DNA from: Climacium dendroides
Taxonomy: Eukaryota; Streptophyta; Bryopsida; Hypnales; Climaciaceae
NCBI GenBank assembly: GCA_950106755.1
Contig: OX467084.1
Coordinates: forward strand, 38,567,213-38,631,212
Direction: 5' to 3'
DNA length: 64,000 nucleotides
Shown here: positions 13,641-23,839 of the stretch, piece after piece
Position numbering within the stretch: the first letter of the stretch is position 1
How the letters are laid out: each line of letters starts with the position of its first letter
Position numbers and translations under genes: made by a program
The notes under the pieces: model-generated
What the model was told of the DNA's origin: nothing
What the model saw: only the letters and a program-made list of their open reading frames with translations
Database searches by the model: none

Positions 13641-13854
13641 AGAGATTTATAAGCTTGGAATGATGAGGTCCAAAAGGCGACCACCTAAGAGTTGGAATTG
13701 GATTTTGGGGAGGTAAAACTTCTTGAAATATTTTTCAGTAGATTTTCTTAGAAAGACTAGTAGAATTGGCATCTAACTCAAGTTGTTTCATATTTTTTGG
13801 AGCTTTGTGGAATCGGTTATGATATTTTGTAAAACTAAGTATGCCATAGAATAT

Positions 13855-14095
13855 GTCCATCAATGTAGGGAATTCGGAGATCTCTCCTATCAGAGGATTT
13901 TGCAAAACTAACTATATCATATATCATATGATATGCCTATCAATGCAGGGAATTTGGAGACCTTTCCTATCAAAGGAGTTTCTGAAACTGACTACACCAT
14001 ACAATGTGTTCATCAATGTAGGAAATGTGGAGACTAACTATTAATATCGTACAATATGTTCATCAATGTAGGGAATCTAGAGACCTCTTCTACGT
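13855..14095 (+). repeat. Short tandem array, four diverged units
   Basis: The motif CATCAATGTAGGGAAT(T)NGGAGA recurs near 13858, 13930, 14011 and 14061, each time preceded by a CATAxxATATG-like stretch. Units are about 50-80 bp and diverged by substitutions and small deletions. Confidence 0.7.
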
Positions 14096-14639
14096 AGTAG
14101 CGTGATAGAAATATTGACCATGTAGATTTAAAAGATGTGCCCCCAAAACCTACAATTTGTCTAGTTTGCTATAATTATATGTATGGGGGGCCTTTTCTTT
14201 TGTATAAGTAGCCAACATTCATGCTACTATAAATACATCTAATACCATTGAAAACTTACAATAAGTACTGATAACTTACATTTAGAAATACCATATTATA
14301 AAACAACAAATACGTAGTATCTTTCTAAGATATACTTCCCTTATACACTTTTGGATACATAATTGATTTTCCATCCGTAGTTTCCTTTGTTGCAACCACA
14401 CTCTCATCTTCTTCCATCCATTGTTTGTATGTTCCTTCCGTAATATCCTTGTTTCATCCATACCCTTGGATACAGATTATTCCATCACTCCCTTAATAAA
14501 AATTGCATTCTACACAACCCAAAAGAATGCAATGCAAAACCCAGGCTCAGCCAGCCACCCTGCCCACCAAGAGGAGCAACCGGCACCGACATCTGCTGCG
14601 AAGTGCCAACGCCCCGAGGAGCCAAATCAGACTGAAGAG

Positions 14640-14775
14640 CCCTTTCCGTGCAAGCTCACAGATTTCATGATTCATAAACCGATTTCAGATTTCATGATTC
14701 ATGATTCGTGAAGCTCACAGATCTTGGGCTCCGTGCTCCTGCCACTTCACAGGTTTCATGATTCATGAAACGACT
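14640..14775. promoter_or_regulatory. Cluster of TTTCATGATTCATGA palindromic motifs
   Basis: Three copies of a TTTCATGATTCAT(GA) motif sit within 130 bp, twice next to AAGCTCACAGAT, about 0.7 kb upstream of the HLH gene start. Related copies lie upstream of the SDR gene near 23736 (TTTCATGATTTGTGAGCTC) and at 53815 (GATTCATGAAATC). This could be a shared cis element or a small dispersed repeat; no function is known. Confidence 0.35.
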
Positions 14776-15253
14776 GCCGCACTCTCGATCTACACGAATC
14801 TAGCTAGCTAGCTTGACCACCGTCCATAGAGGCATAGAGCTCTTCGTTGCTGTTAAAGCTCAAGCTTACGGCTTCATCACGCCTTGCCTCATTGCCTGGA
14901 CGACTGATGACCAATCTCTGTGACGTGTTGTGTCAGTGAGATGCCGGACGGAATGTTGGCTTTGCTTGCTTCTTAACTTCCTGGATCCAGACAGACGGTT
15001 GACGACTGTCGTGACTCTCGTTGACTCCCCGCATTTAATCCATCTGGCAGGCACAAAGCTCTTGCATGCGAGAAACGGAGGAAGGACATTAAACCCTTCA
15101 TTGCGAGTGGGCACAACTCCCACAAAGATTTACTACAACCGAGACTGGAACCACCCCAACTCAGCTTCGCTCACCTCTGAATTCCTTGAAATTTGTCCCT
15201 TCTCCTAGCCTGATTAGGTACATCCGTACAAGAACATGACCAGGCCAGAGAGG

Positions 15254-15263
15254 CTATTTATAC
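15254..15263 (+). promoter_or_regulatory. Probable TATA box of the HLH/ACT gene
   Basis: CTATTTATAC lies about 205 bp upstream of the chosen ATG, in a GC-richer promoter-like stretch (14860-15300). That spacing would give a 5' UTR of roughly 170-180 nt. No transcript evidence is available. Confidence 0.45.
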
Positions 15264-15468
15264 GAAGCGCGCGCTCGGGTCCGTTCTAACTGATCGTCTT
15301 CATTGCAGTTTTAGTGTTGAGAAATGAGAATGTCGTGATTGGGTTATTCTTCGAGTGTTGGTATACCTTATTGCTTGCAAAGGCAGAAAGGAAGGCTCGG
15401 TGGGTGCTATAGTAGAGATATTGATAGTATATTGATTTGTATTTTGGCATTTGAAAGAGTCGGTCACG

Positions 15469-17060
15469 ATGGGTGCTGTACCGCTTACAGTGGGAGAGAG
15501 TGAGAGAGGTGACGTTGATTTTGAGTCCGATTTTGAGATGGACGAGGGACGTCGACGTGAGGTTCTGGCTATGGAGGGAGCGGGTTTAGTGAAACGAACG
15601 TATGGCGTTCGAAGTTCATGTTTGGAGCACAGTTGTGCCAAGCTGGATCAGCAGCTTGACGACCTTAGAGCGGTTGTACCGAACTCTACAAGGGTAAGTT
15701 CGTGGAGCTTGAAATTTATGAGCCCGCAAACTGCACCAGCACTGGCTCTGTCGTGGACTGTGGTGATGTTACAAGTTGCAGCTTGGCTTGTTGTTTGGAT
15801 TGCTTGAGGATACGTTTGTTTGAAAGTTTGGAGATGCTATTGAAAGGTTTGACGTATGGACTTTGTGGTTGTGTTTATAATGAACTTTCAAAGACGGGGA
15901 TAAGTTACATGTGTATGAATATGTTTCAGAAACGAGAAAGAAGTGATTCTATTGTCGTGGATGCGTACTATTACATTGCGACACTACAAAAGCAAGTGGA
16001 AGATCTCAGCAGCGAGCTACTGGAAGATGCTTCGCTTGCTCGAACGCAGGATGAAGAAATTGATGCACGAAGCTTGCCAATGGTAAGGTCGGCTTAATAA
16101 GTTCTCTGTGTGAACTTTTGCGTATTTCTTAGCATGATGATAATGGGCTTAAGTGTGTTCACTAAGCCAGATTCTTTAATCGCAGACTCAATCGACCAAA
16201 CATTTCTTAATTGGTCGGTACCGTAGCACAGATTATAGACGTAATAACTTGAGGGATGGATCGAACATGGTTTTAACCATCTGAGTTGTCATAGTGTATC
16301 TGAAATTTCGAACACTGGCGAAATCGATTGAAGCAGGTGGAAGTAACGAAAGGAGATGGGGTTTGGGAAGTACGCATGGTGTGTGCTAATCGACCTGGAC
16401 TTCTGGTTGACGTGATGGAAGCAGTGGAGTCCCGTGGTCTGACCGTTATCGACGCGAAAATTGCTTGCCACAGCAACATTGTCTTCGAACATTTAAGCCT
16501 GGAGGTAAGACCCACTAACTTAATAAGAAATTATAGCTTCATAAGGTTACATTCCGTATCAAGGCGTGCTTCAGGGCATCAAAACTGTGCCAAGTCTCTA
16601 ACACAGGAGAAATCCAAACTGTCCATCTACGGAATTTTTGAAGAAGTCCATAGTCAGTGTCCAATGATGATAGAATAGGATCCACTAGAAACGGAAATTG
16701 GATCCTGAAAGGCATTAATTTGTCCAATTTCCATAGGCACAAAAGAACATTTGTTCAATTTCCACACTGGTTTTCTCCTGTGGAAAAACAGAACCGGTAT
16801 AGATCTGAGGTTTCAGTTAGGCTACAGAAATTGCGCCAATTTCTCTGCAAATATTTACCATTTTAACGAATAAGATCTCCAAAACATTAACATTGCTGCT
16901 TCCTAATGTGATCCAATATTGATCGAAATGGCAGAAAGAAGAATCAGTGACAGATGAGGGCGATGAAGAATCTCAACTCGATAGTATGAAGGCCATGCTC
17001 GTGAATGCCATTTGCGGCTCTGAACAGATCTGCAATGAAGGCAACTATTGCATTGACTGA
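15469..17060 (+). CDS. Atypical HLH protein with C-terminal ACT-like domain
   Basis: A putative nuclear regulator of the plant bHLH family, rebuilt from four exons: 15469-15693, 15930-16082, 16337-16504 and 16935-17060. All introns are GT-AG and phase 0, giving 223 aa. Helix 1 is about residues 58-71 (KLDQQLDDLRAVVP) and helix 2 about 81-105 (DSIVVDAYYYIATLQKQVED). The ACT-like domain (about 127-205) carries VWEVRMVCANRPGLLVDVME and MLVNAICG. In plant bHLH proteins this fold mediates dimerisation. Helix 1 is normally preceded by a basic HxxxERxRR segment; here the aligned residues are SCLEHSCA, so the DNA-contacting E and R residues are absent. It may act as a dimerisation partner that does not bind the E-box. 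The N-terminus is acidic (about residues 9-26). The first ATG of the open exon was chosen. The acceptors of exons 3 and 4 have weak pyrimidine tracts. Family assignment is firm; subfamily is not. Confidence 0.85.
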
Positions 17061-17549
17061 ATACCGATTCCAACATATAGACCAAGTCTATGGCGCTTGT
17101 GCGATCTTCAAAATCTTCTGGGTACTCCCAAATGCATTTAGCCATAGTGATATGTCCATGGCGCATCGAAGAAAAGCGATCAAGTCTCATGATCCATGTC
17201 AAAAATCCTGAGTGAGAATACGAAGTCTGCAAAGGTTAATTTGTGAAAAGATGCTGATTTTAGAAGTTTATCAATTACTCACTGGCTAGACGAATTTGGA
17301 GAGTATAGTACTGGCACTGACATTCTGTCACCTCTGTCCTTCATTTTTTTAATAGTTTTGTAAATCTGTCTCATTGTACGTTGCATTTGTCTGTCTCCTC
17401 TTGTTGAAATAATTGAGTGATCATCGTTTCAGCAAGAGCATGCAAACAGATCACTGCTTTCTAGATGTGATCGGTCTAAGCTGTTTACAGAACTATGCCA
17501 TTGCCACGGTCAAAGTCAAAGTAATTTTCTACTTTTTCAAACTCATAAA

Positions 17550-17790
17550 AACTTTCAAATTCAATATTTTTTTTGCCATGAGTCAAAACACCATGAAACA
17601 AAGCTCATGCACCTCCTTACTTTCCAATTGTACCAAGAATGCAACATGGAGATGCGGAGTCCTAGAGATCTCAATGTAACAATCAAAACATTTAAACAAA
17701 CAAAACAAAAAATCCAACTTAGGATGTTCACTAATATTTCTTCCAGAAATATGAAATTGAGTGGTGTGAGCCATTGCATTAATTTAAGAA
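17550..17790 (-). repeat. Dispersed repeat related to the 30-31 kb block
   Basis: Read on the minus strand, it resembles the repeat units at 30.1-31.15 kb (TTTGTTTGTTTAAATG start, CTCATGGCAAA-like middle). It also matches 37.64-37.92 kb collinearly. The open frames across it (17413-17679 plus, 17561-17779 minus) look incidental. Confidence 0.5.
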
Positions 17791-17799
17791 AAATTAGGA

Positions 17800-18640
17800 G
17801 TTAAGAAGGATTAGGAAGAAGATTTAAAGCATAAATTACAATTTAAGGGTTTTCCATTAGGTAGTAATGTGAAAATTAGAACAATGGTGTGAAAGTTAAG
17901 AAATGCGATTATGCAAAGATGTAGAGGAAATTCGAAGTAAAAATTAGGAATTTCAATCCAAAAAGACATTAAGTAGGAAATTAAAAATTAATCAAATTAG
18001 GTGAATGATTGAACATGAAGAAATTGAAAGCAAAATATAACGATTTAAAATTAACATTAAAAGTGAATTGGGTATAGGGAGTACAAGTAAGACAACATAA
18101 AGACTAGAAGAAATGAAGATAAAGAGGGGGAGTAGATAGAGGAGAGTAGGGTTAGTGAACCCTTTCAAGGCCATATTCATTATATTGAAACTTTTCATAG
18201 TCTCATTTTTATCTTTAATTTGAAGATAAACCGCTTTATCTCTTTATTAGTATTTTTTCATAAATAGGTAACAACACCAACTTTTAGAATTTTATTTTAG
18301 AATCACTATTTGAGCATTATTTATTTTTGGTTTCAATTATTACTTTTACAAATGAATTTATAATATTTAGCATTTTGTCTCAAAATCTGCGAAAAGTCTC
18401 AATTTAATGAATATGGCCTTTTTCTCTCCCCTTCTTTTTCACCTCTCCCTTTTGGCTTTTGGCTTTTTTTGCTTCTTCTCTCTCAAGCACTAGGTGCAAA
18501 GGAGTTTTTTTTTAGCAATTAGGAGAAGATAAGTTAGAATTGAGTAGCAACCTAAAAAATTTGCTGAGTAGGTTTGATTTAATCATGTTTTGGGCTTGAA
18601 GGAGGTTGGGTTGAAGTTAAAGGTAGGAATGTAGTTTAGT
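17800..18640. other. AT-rich intergenic DNA, no gene seen
   Basis: Purine-rich then pyrimidine-rich low-complexity stretches, with no recognisable gene or element boundary. Confidence 0.5.
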
Positions 18641-19000
18641 ATGGGAGCAATAGCTTTAGAAGGCAAAATCAAGAAGATGGTGAAGAATTTGGAGTTCAAA
18701 TTTGATGAAGCTATGCGCTTCTAAGTTGGCTTTTCAATAAGCCTAGCCATGCCTCATTTGGAGCACGAACAAGGCAATGATGATTATTTTAGTAGAAGAA
18801 AGTCTATTGCTGCATAGAAGATGGGAGCAATGACTTTGAAAGGCAAGATCAAAAAGACGGTGAAGTGTTTGGAGCTCAAATTTAATAAAATTGTGCACTT
18901 TTTTGTTGACTTTCCAATAAGCTTAGTTACACCTGATTTGGACACAAGACGAGACAGTGGTGGTCATTTTAGTAACAAGTAATCCACTGTAGAATTTGAA
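18641..19000 (+). repeat. Tandem duplication, two 180-bp copies
   Basis: ATGGGAGCAATAGCTTTAGA at 18641 recurs as ATGGGAGCAATGACTTTGAA at 18821. The two copies stay collinear to about 19000 with many substitutions. No intact reading frame is shared. Confidence 0.75.
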
Positions 19001-20265
19001 GGTCCAATGTTCTCAATATTTGCAATTATTTACTTGCAATTTTCTTTGCATCATTGATAAACTTGTTAATTTTCTTTAGATTATGTGGTTTTGAGTTGAA
19101 TAGGTGTTGAATGAGCCTATGGATTTATGATTGATTGCTCCATTGTGTTATCATATTTTAGTGTTAAATGGTGGTGTCAATGTATGGTTGATAGTATTGT
19201 TAGGGCAGAGTTTTAAAATAATAATTTGTAGCAATTCACTTAGGGAGTCCATTGCTTGGAAGGTGGACTAGTTAGGTGTTACATACACTCTCCACTAGCT
19301 CAACTCTAGGGGATTTTTTTACCACAAGGTGAAAAACACTCACAGAATTGGTGCGTCTATCAGGAGGGAGTGTTAGGGTTTCTAAATTGTGGTGCAAGTT
19401 GCTTTGAATTGTCATTTGTAGGTTCTTGGAGTTTATTCGAGGAACTTGGAGTGCGTCAGAGTTATTTTGTGTTTTTTGAGTTATTTATTTTATTCACACT
19501 TATTGAGAGACATTGTGTGGGTGTTGTTTGTTATTCTAAGTAGTTCATAGATTAGAAGCCTTGAAACTTTCCTAAAATTTAAAAAGAATCATGAAGAGCT
19601 TTCAATTTTATTTAGTCTTGTTGGGTGAGCATATATGAATTGAAAGGCCTACCCGATTTTTCCCATGATTATGTGGAGGGGTGAAGATGTAAAGCTATAT
19701 GAAAATGATAGGGATGGGTACTATATATAGTTATGTTCTAACTATGAAATGATTTGGAGTTAGAAAGTAGGCTCATGATTGATTTTAAATGTACTATATA
19801 TAGTAAAAAAAGGACTAAAAATTTCCATCCATTTTTTTTAGTACATTAAATGTGTTTGAAGAGGACGGTGGCGGAAATCATCTTATAGAAAGTATCATTG
19901 ACTTTTCTCTAATAGCCAAGATTCTTTAAAAAAAAATCACAATATTTTCTTCTTTAGTGAATTTGGCATTTAGTACCTCATTCCTTTAGTTTACTCAAAA
20001 TCACCAAGCAATACAATTATACATGTGACTAGTAACAAAGACACTAGTAATAATTGATCTTAGATGTGACAAGTGAGGAGTGACTACAAACAAGAAAAAA
20101 ATAGCAATAGTTCAATTTTGAGACGTGTGGTTTGCATTTGTGCTTTTAGATATGAGCTTTTGAATCCTAATTATTGGCTTGTTCCTTACAATTTTTTAGG
20201 TTGATCATACTTCAGGTATCTTTTTAAACTAAATACGATGTTGGATAGTAAGGCTTTCTTTGCAT
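19000..20265. other. Intergenic DNA, possible retroelement debris
   Basis: A GGTGCGTCTATCAGGAGGGA stretch near 19350 and GT-rich text resemble LTR-leader-like debris, but no paired LTR, primer-binding site or pol-like frame could be found. Class undetermined. Confidence 0.3.
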
Positions 20266-20494
20266 TAAGGTAGGAGTACCCAATGGCGTCAGTGTAACCA
20301 ATGGTATTAGTTTCTAGCTAAGGTAATGATTCTAGAACGTAAATGTAGGTCAACTACAACTATAGATCATTTATTATTTTGGTCAATAAAAATAAACTAT
20401 CTACAGCTTATCTCCATTTAAATTTTGAAATGACTATCATGTGTAGAAAGTTATGCTATTGGGTACATTGACGCCATTGGGTGCTCTTACCTTA
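20266..20494. mobile_element. 229-bp MITE with long TAAGGT inverted ends
   Basis: The left end TAAGGTAGGAGTACCCAATG and the complement of the right end TAAGGTAAGAGCACCCAATG agree at 18 of 20 positions, and similarity continues through GGCGTCA. No coding frame. The outer TAAGGT is shared with the elements at 5467, 12615 and 61903, suggesting one superfamily. Flanks show no unambiguous target duplication. Confidence 0.75.
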
Positions 20495-21106
20495 TCACAT
20501 TTCACATCAATGAACTAATTGGTAAAGATTTATTTAATAGTTAGTTTGATGCACTAGATTTTGTTCATTATCCACAATGGATTTTGCTTGTTACATGTTT
20601 ACACAATCATGGTACCATATGTGAAGGTTTGATTTGGCACCTCACTAATAAAATTGAATTTCCACATCACCTAAGACCATTCACAAGTTGACATGTGGCA
20701 CTTTTTTACAAAAATGATTTAATATCTATTGAATTTGATTTTTGTGTAGGGTAGGATAGTTTGTAGGACATTAAATCTGGCCTATAAAGTGGGCCCTATG
20801 AGATGCATTTATCCTTAAAAAAAATACAAGATTTTTTTATTTGCCAAGCATAATAAAATTTGCAAATTGTGAATTCATATTTGCAATCAGAGACCTTGAA
20901 TTTGATTGGAGAGACGAAAAACATGGAATTAATATGGCACAATTTAAGAGGCTTCTTTTTGCAATTACTCCTCAGAACACAAAATTCACCTTGCAAGGCC
21001 CACTTCATAGATGGGTATAGCATCTTGCGTTAAAGAGTTCTCATGAGATTTGTTGGTTAGAGCCAAAGGAAAATTAATATAGGCTTGTAATAGTAAATTT
21101 ATCCTT

Positions 21107-21209
21107 GTCTCTTTGGACACATCTAATAAAATTGGAATGATATAGAAAAGATTAGCATTGCCCCTCGGAAGGATGACACACACAAATCGAGAAATGGTTC
21201 AAATTTTTT
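21107..21209 (+). pseudogene. U6 snRNA pseudogene
   Basis: The full length of U6 is recognisable. The 5' stem-loop region begins GTCTCTTTGGACACATCTAA, followed by AATAAAATTGGAATGATA, GATTAGCATTGCCCC, AAGGATGACAC and CACAAATCGAGAAATGGTTC, ending in a T run. Against the plant consensus, most differences are C-to-T or G-to-A. The essential ACAGAGA box reads ATAGAAA here, and no upstream element or good TATA box is evident. This is a retro-copied or decayed U6, not a working gene. Confidence 0.85.
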
Positions 21210-22546
21210 CTCTATTTGAACCTATAGTGTTTTGGTCATGCAACCACTTTTGGGGGGTGGACACAAATAACTATAAAGAAGAAGAATCTTGTCTTGTTAA
21301 TTGAAAATAAAAAGAGACCTTGGTCTATTCAAGAATGTAGTGGAGTGTGAATGTGTATTACAATTTTTTCAACACTCAAAGGAGGAAGCATTGCATTTCT
21401 ATTAAAATGCAAAAGGCACAATTGATTCTAATGTACAATTGGGTCCAATAATTTTACAATTTTTTTTTAGGCAAACTCAACTAGGCAAAAGTCTATGAAG
21501 TTCAAGATGCTCTGACATGCTCAAAAATGCATAGATTTTCAAATTGCAAATTGTGTTGGAATTGTAGTAAACTGTAATTGAATATCATACGACAAATTCT
21601 AAAGAAGTGGAGGCAAGCTCATGGTCTAAAAAAGCTATTTGGACTCCTAATTCACCATAGAAAACCTTTAGAAGATAGTCAAAGATTTGTTGCAACATCA
21701 GAGCTAGCTAAAGAACAAACCAAAAATGATACAAATAATTTAAGTGATCTAGAATCACATTTCTCTACAACAATTGAAAATTCTCATTTTTGATATGCCA
21801 AATAGAATGCAAGTTGAAATCTTAGTAAAAGGTGGTAGCACTAAATAGTAGATAGTGTATAGAAAAGATGTATATTGTTGTATGATTTTGAATTTCACGT
21901 GCACATATTTAGTATACAATTAAAATAACTTTTTAACAATATATTGTATGCTTCAAAAATCTCAAAATTACAATGGTAAAATGAAAACAAAAAACTTTTA
22001 GTTGTTCTAAGACTACAAAAAAGGTGGTCAAAAGAACCACAATTGATTTCCACAATGTTTTTTGCTTACCAACTTTTGTTGTAGTAAAAACATATATTGA
22101 ACCTTGAGTTTGCAATGTAATCTTTTGAGTTTGTATGGATGATTCTCTTTTTGAAAGTATCACAAGTATTACATTGTAGCTATAGCTAGCATCTAATGGA
22201 ATAATACCTTTAATATATAATCAATAGAGGAGGTCAATTCAACAAGTTTGTTGAATTTCCGATGTAACAACGGATTAGAATTCAAAATGGTGAGTACAAA
22301 AGGTCAATGAGTTCCTTGTTCAACTCCTACCCCCCTACTATAACTCCCCCTAATATGTCAAAGGTTATGTCAAAGTGTAGAAGTTAAGAACTAACTTTGT
22401 CTAATTTCATTTTATTTTTATTAATAATAATTATGTAGTTTTCAATCAATTCTAGTGGTATAAAATTTAGCACATTGCGAAAGTTTCTCCCAAACTGCAC
22501 CAATTTGTTCTAATAGAGCACATGATACTAATTTACCAAAGTTATA
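21210..22546. other. AT-rich intergenic DNA, no gene seen
   Basis: Short open frames at 21578-21793 (plus) and 21933-22163 (minus) are not recognisable. No element boundary was identified. Confidence 0.5.
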
Positions 22547-22909
22547 CTCCCTCCATCTCCAAATGATCTTGTTGGACAAATATTTTGGATTGAGGCTAAA
22601 TATAACATTTTCAAAACTTATTTTGCATTGTAAGTAGAGTTCAGTGCAATCCTAGTTTCCTAGAAACTTTGAGTTTGGGAACCCTTTTCAAAGAGCAATT
22701 TTGGAGTATTGAAAATAAAAAAATTTAGGCATTTTCAAGAAGCACCAATAGGTTCTTAATTGTTGAGTATGTGTGTCATTTTGTAGGTAGTTTGTATGGG
22801 CTGAAGACTATGTGTGAACCTCTATACCAAGATAACAATGAAAAGCCAAATTTGACCAATTTTTAATATTTCAAAGTACAACAAGAAGATCATTTGGGGA
22901 CAAAAGGAG
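22547..22909. mobile_element. Stowaway-like (Tc1/mariner) MITE
   Basis: The left end is CTCCCTCCATCTCCAAATGA and the right end is the complement of CTCCTTTTGTCCCCAAATGA. Both are flanked by TA (22545-22546 and 22910-22911), the Stowaway target dinucleotide. The arms continue inward through GATCTTGTTG / GATCTTCTTGTTG. It is 363 bp and non-coding. Confidence 0.85.
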
Positions 22910-22911
22910 TA

Positions 22912-23735
22912 CTATTTTGAATTATTGTAGATTGGAATATTACTACATTGTACCAATTTCAACAAAAATAAATTTTGGGGATGACTTTTATTTTTTAGGC
23001 GACTGTAATTTCCACCCTCACTAATATAGGACAAATCATCTTGCAAATCATTTCTAGCTTTCAAGAGATAGTATTGTATTTGCATCAAGTTCCAAAATGA
23101 ATCTTGATGATGTTTTTTCCTTGATGTTTTCTACAATATAATCAAATAAGCAACTAAACTAAAAAGGACTCTATCCTTCTACCATTGTCACAATTTTAAA
23201 GTAAAATCCTACTCAAACTTCCTCACATATAGTGTTTTTTATACCTCTATGTCCATGGAAAACCTCCTTCCCTTCAGTTCAAAGCCAACAAATTGGTAAA
23301 TTATAAACCATGATGTCAAATTTTGATTTTTGAGGCAAATTTGTCAGCATTCCATTTGATAGTCACAAAAACATTATATCTCATAATGTTGTCCCTCTTT
23401 CTAACCCCTCAAATTTGCAAAAGGTATGAACGTGGACGTTTGTGATGAACTACTCCATACTAGGCCTTGACATTAAATTTATGTCCCATAATGATCTCGA
23501 GCCTCAGGACTCTCTAATCCATAAACCCTTGATTTCACACCAAAAGTGAAGCTAAACCCTCTCATGCTGTGGAGTCGCAATGCCGATGATCTGTGCCTGC
23601 ACAAGTCGAAGCTTCCTGATGCAACAATCGTGAGTGACCAATAAGCCTACCTTCCGACAAGTGTCCTGTCTCTCTTCACAAATGGCTGCCACCTTAATTC
23701 AATTTGAGCTTTTTCAGCATCACTTTGGTGCCGAT
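22912..23735. other. Intergenic DNA and distal upstream region of the SDR gene
   Basis: AT-rich until about 23500, then GC rises toward the SDR gene. No separate gene or element was identified. A TTTCATGATTTGTGAGCTC motif related to the cluster at 14640-14775 sits at about 23736. Confidence 0.45.
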
Positions 23736-23839
23736 TTCATGATTTGTGAGCTCAGAATAGAGTGGTGCATCTTGGGCTTCTTTTGCTGTGCTGAATAGGA
23801 TTGCGGTTTGGAGAGCTTCGAGAGCTGCGATTGAGCAGG

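Noticed and set aside
14866..15208. Overlapping 85- and 92-codon frames on both strands upstream of the HLH gene
   Set aside because: They fall in the GC-richer promoter region with a TATA box just downstream; no homology and no splice structure.
15300..15641. 113-codon minus-strand frame
   Set aside because: It lies opposite the first exon of the HLH/ACT gene and has no domain; it is a shadow of the real coding strand.
19300..19500. LTR retrotransposon leader
   Set aside because: Only suggestive wording; no paired LTR, primer-binding site, polypurine tract or pol-like frame could be found.
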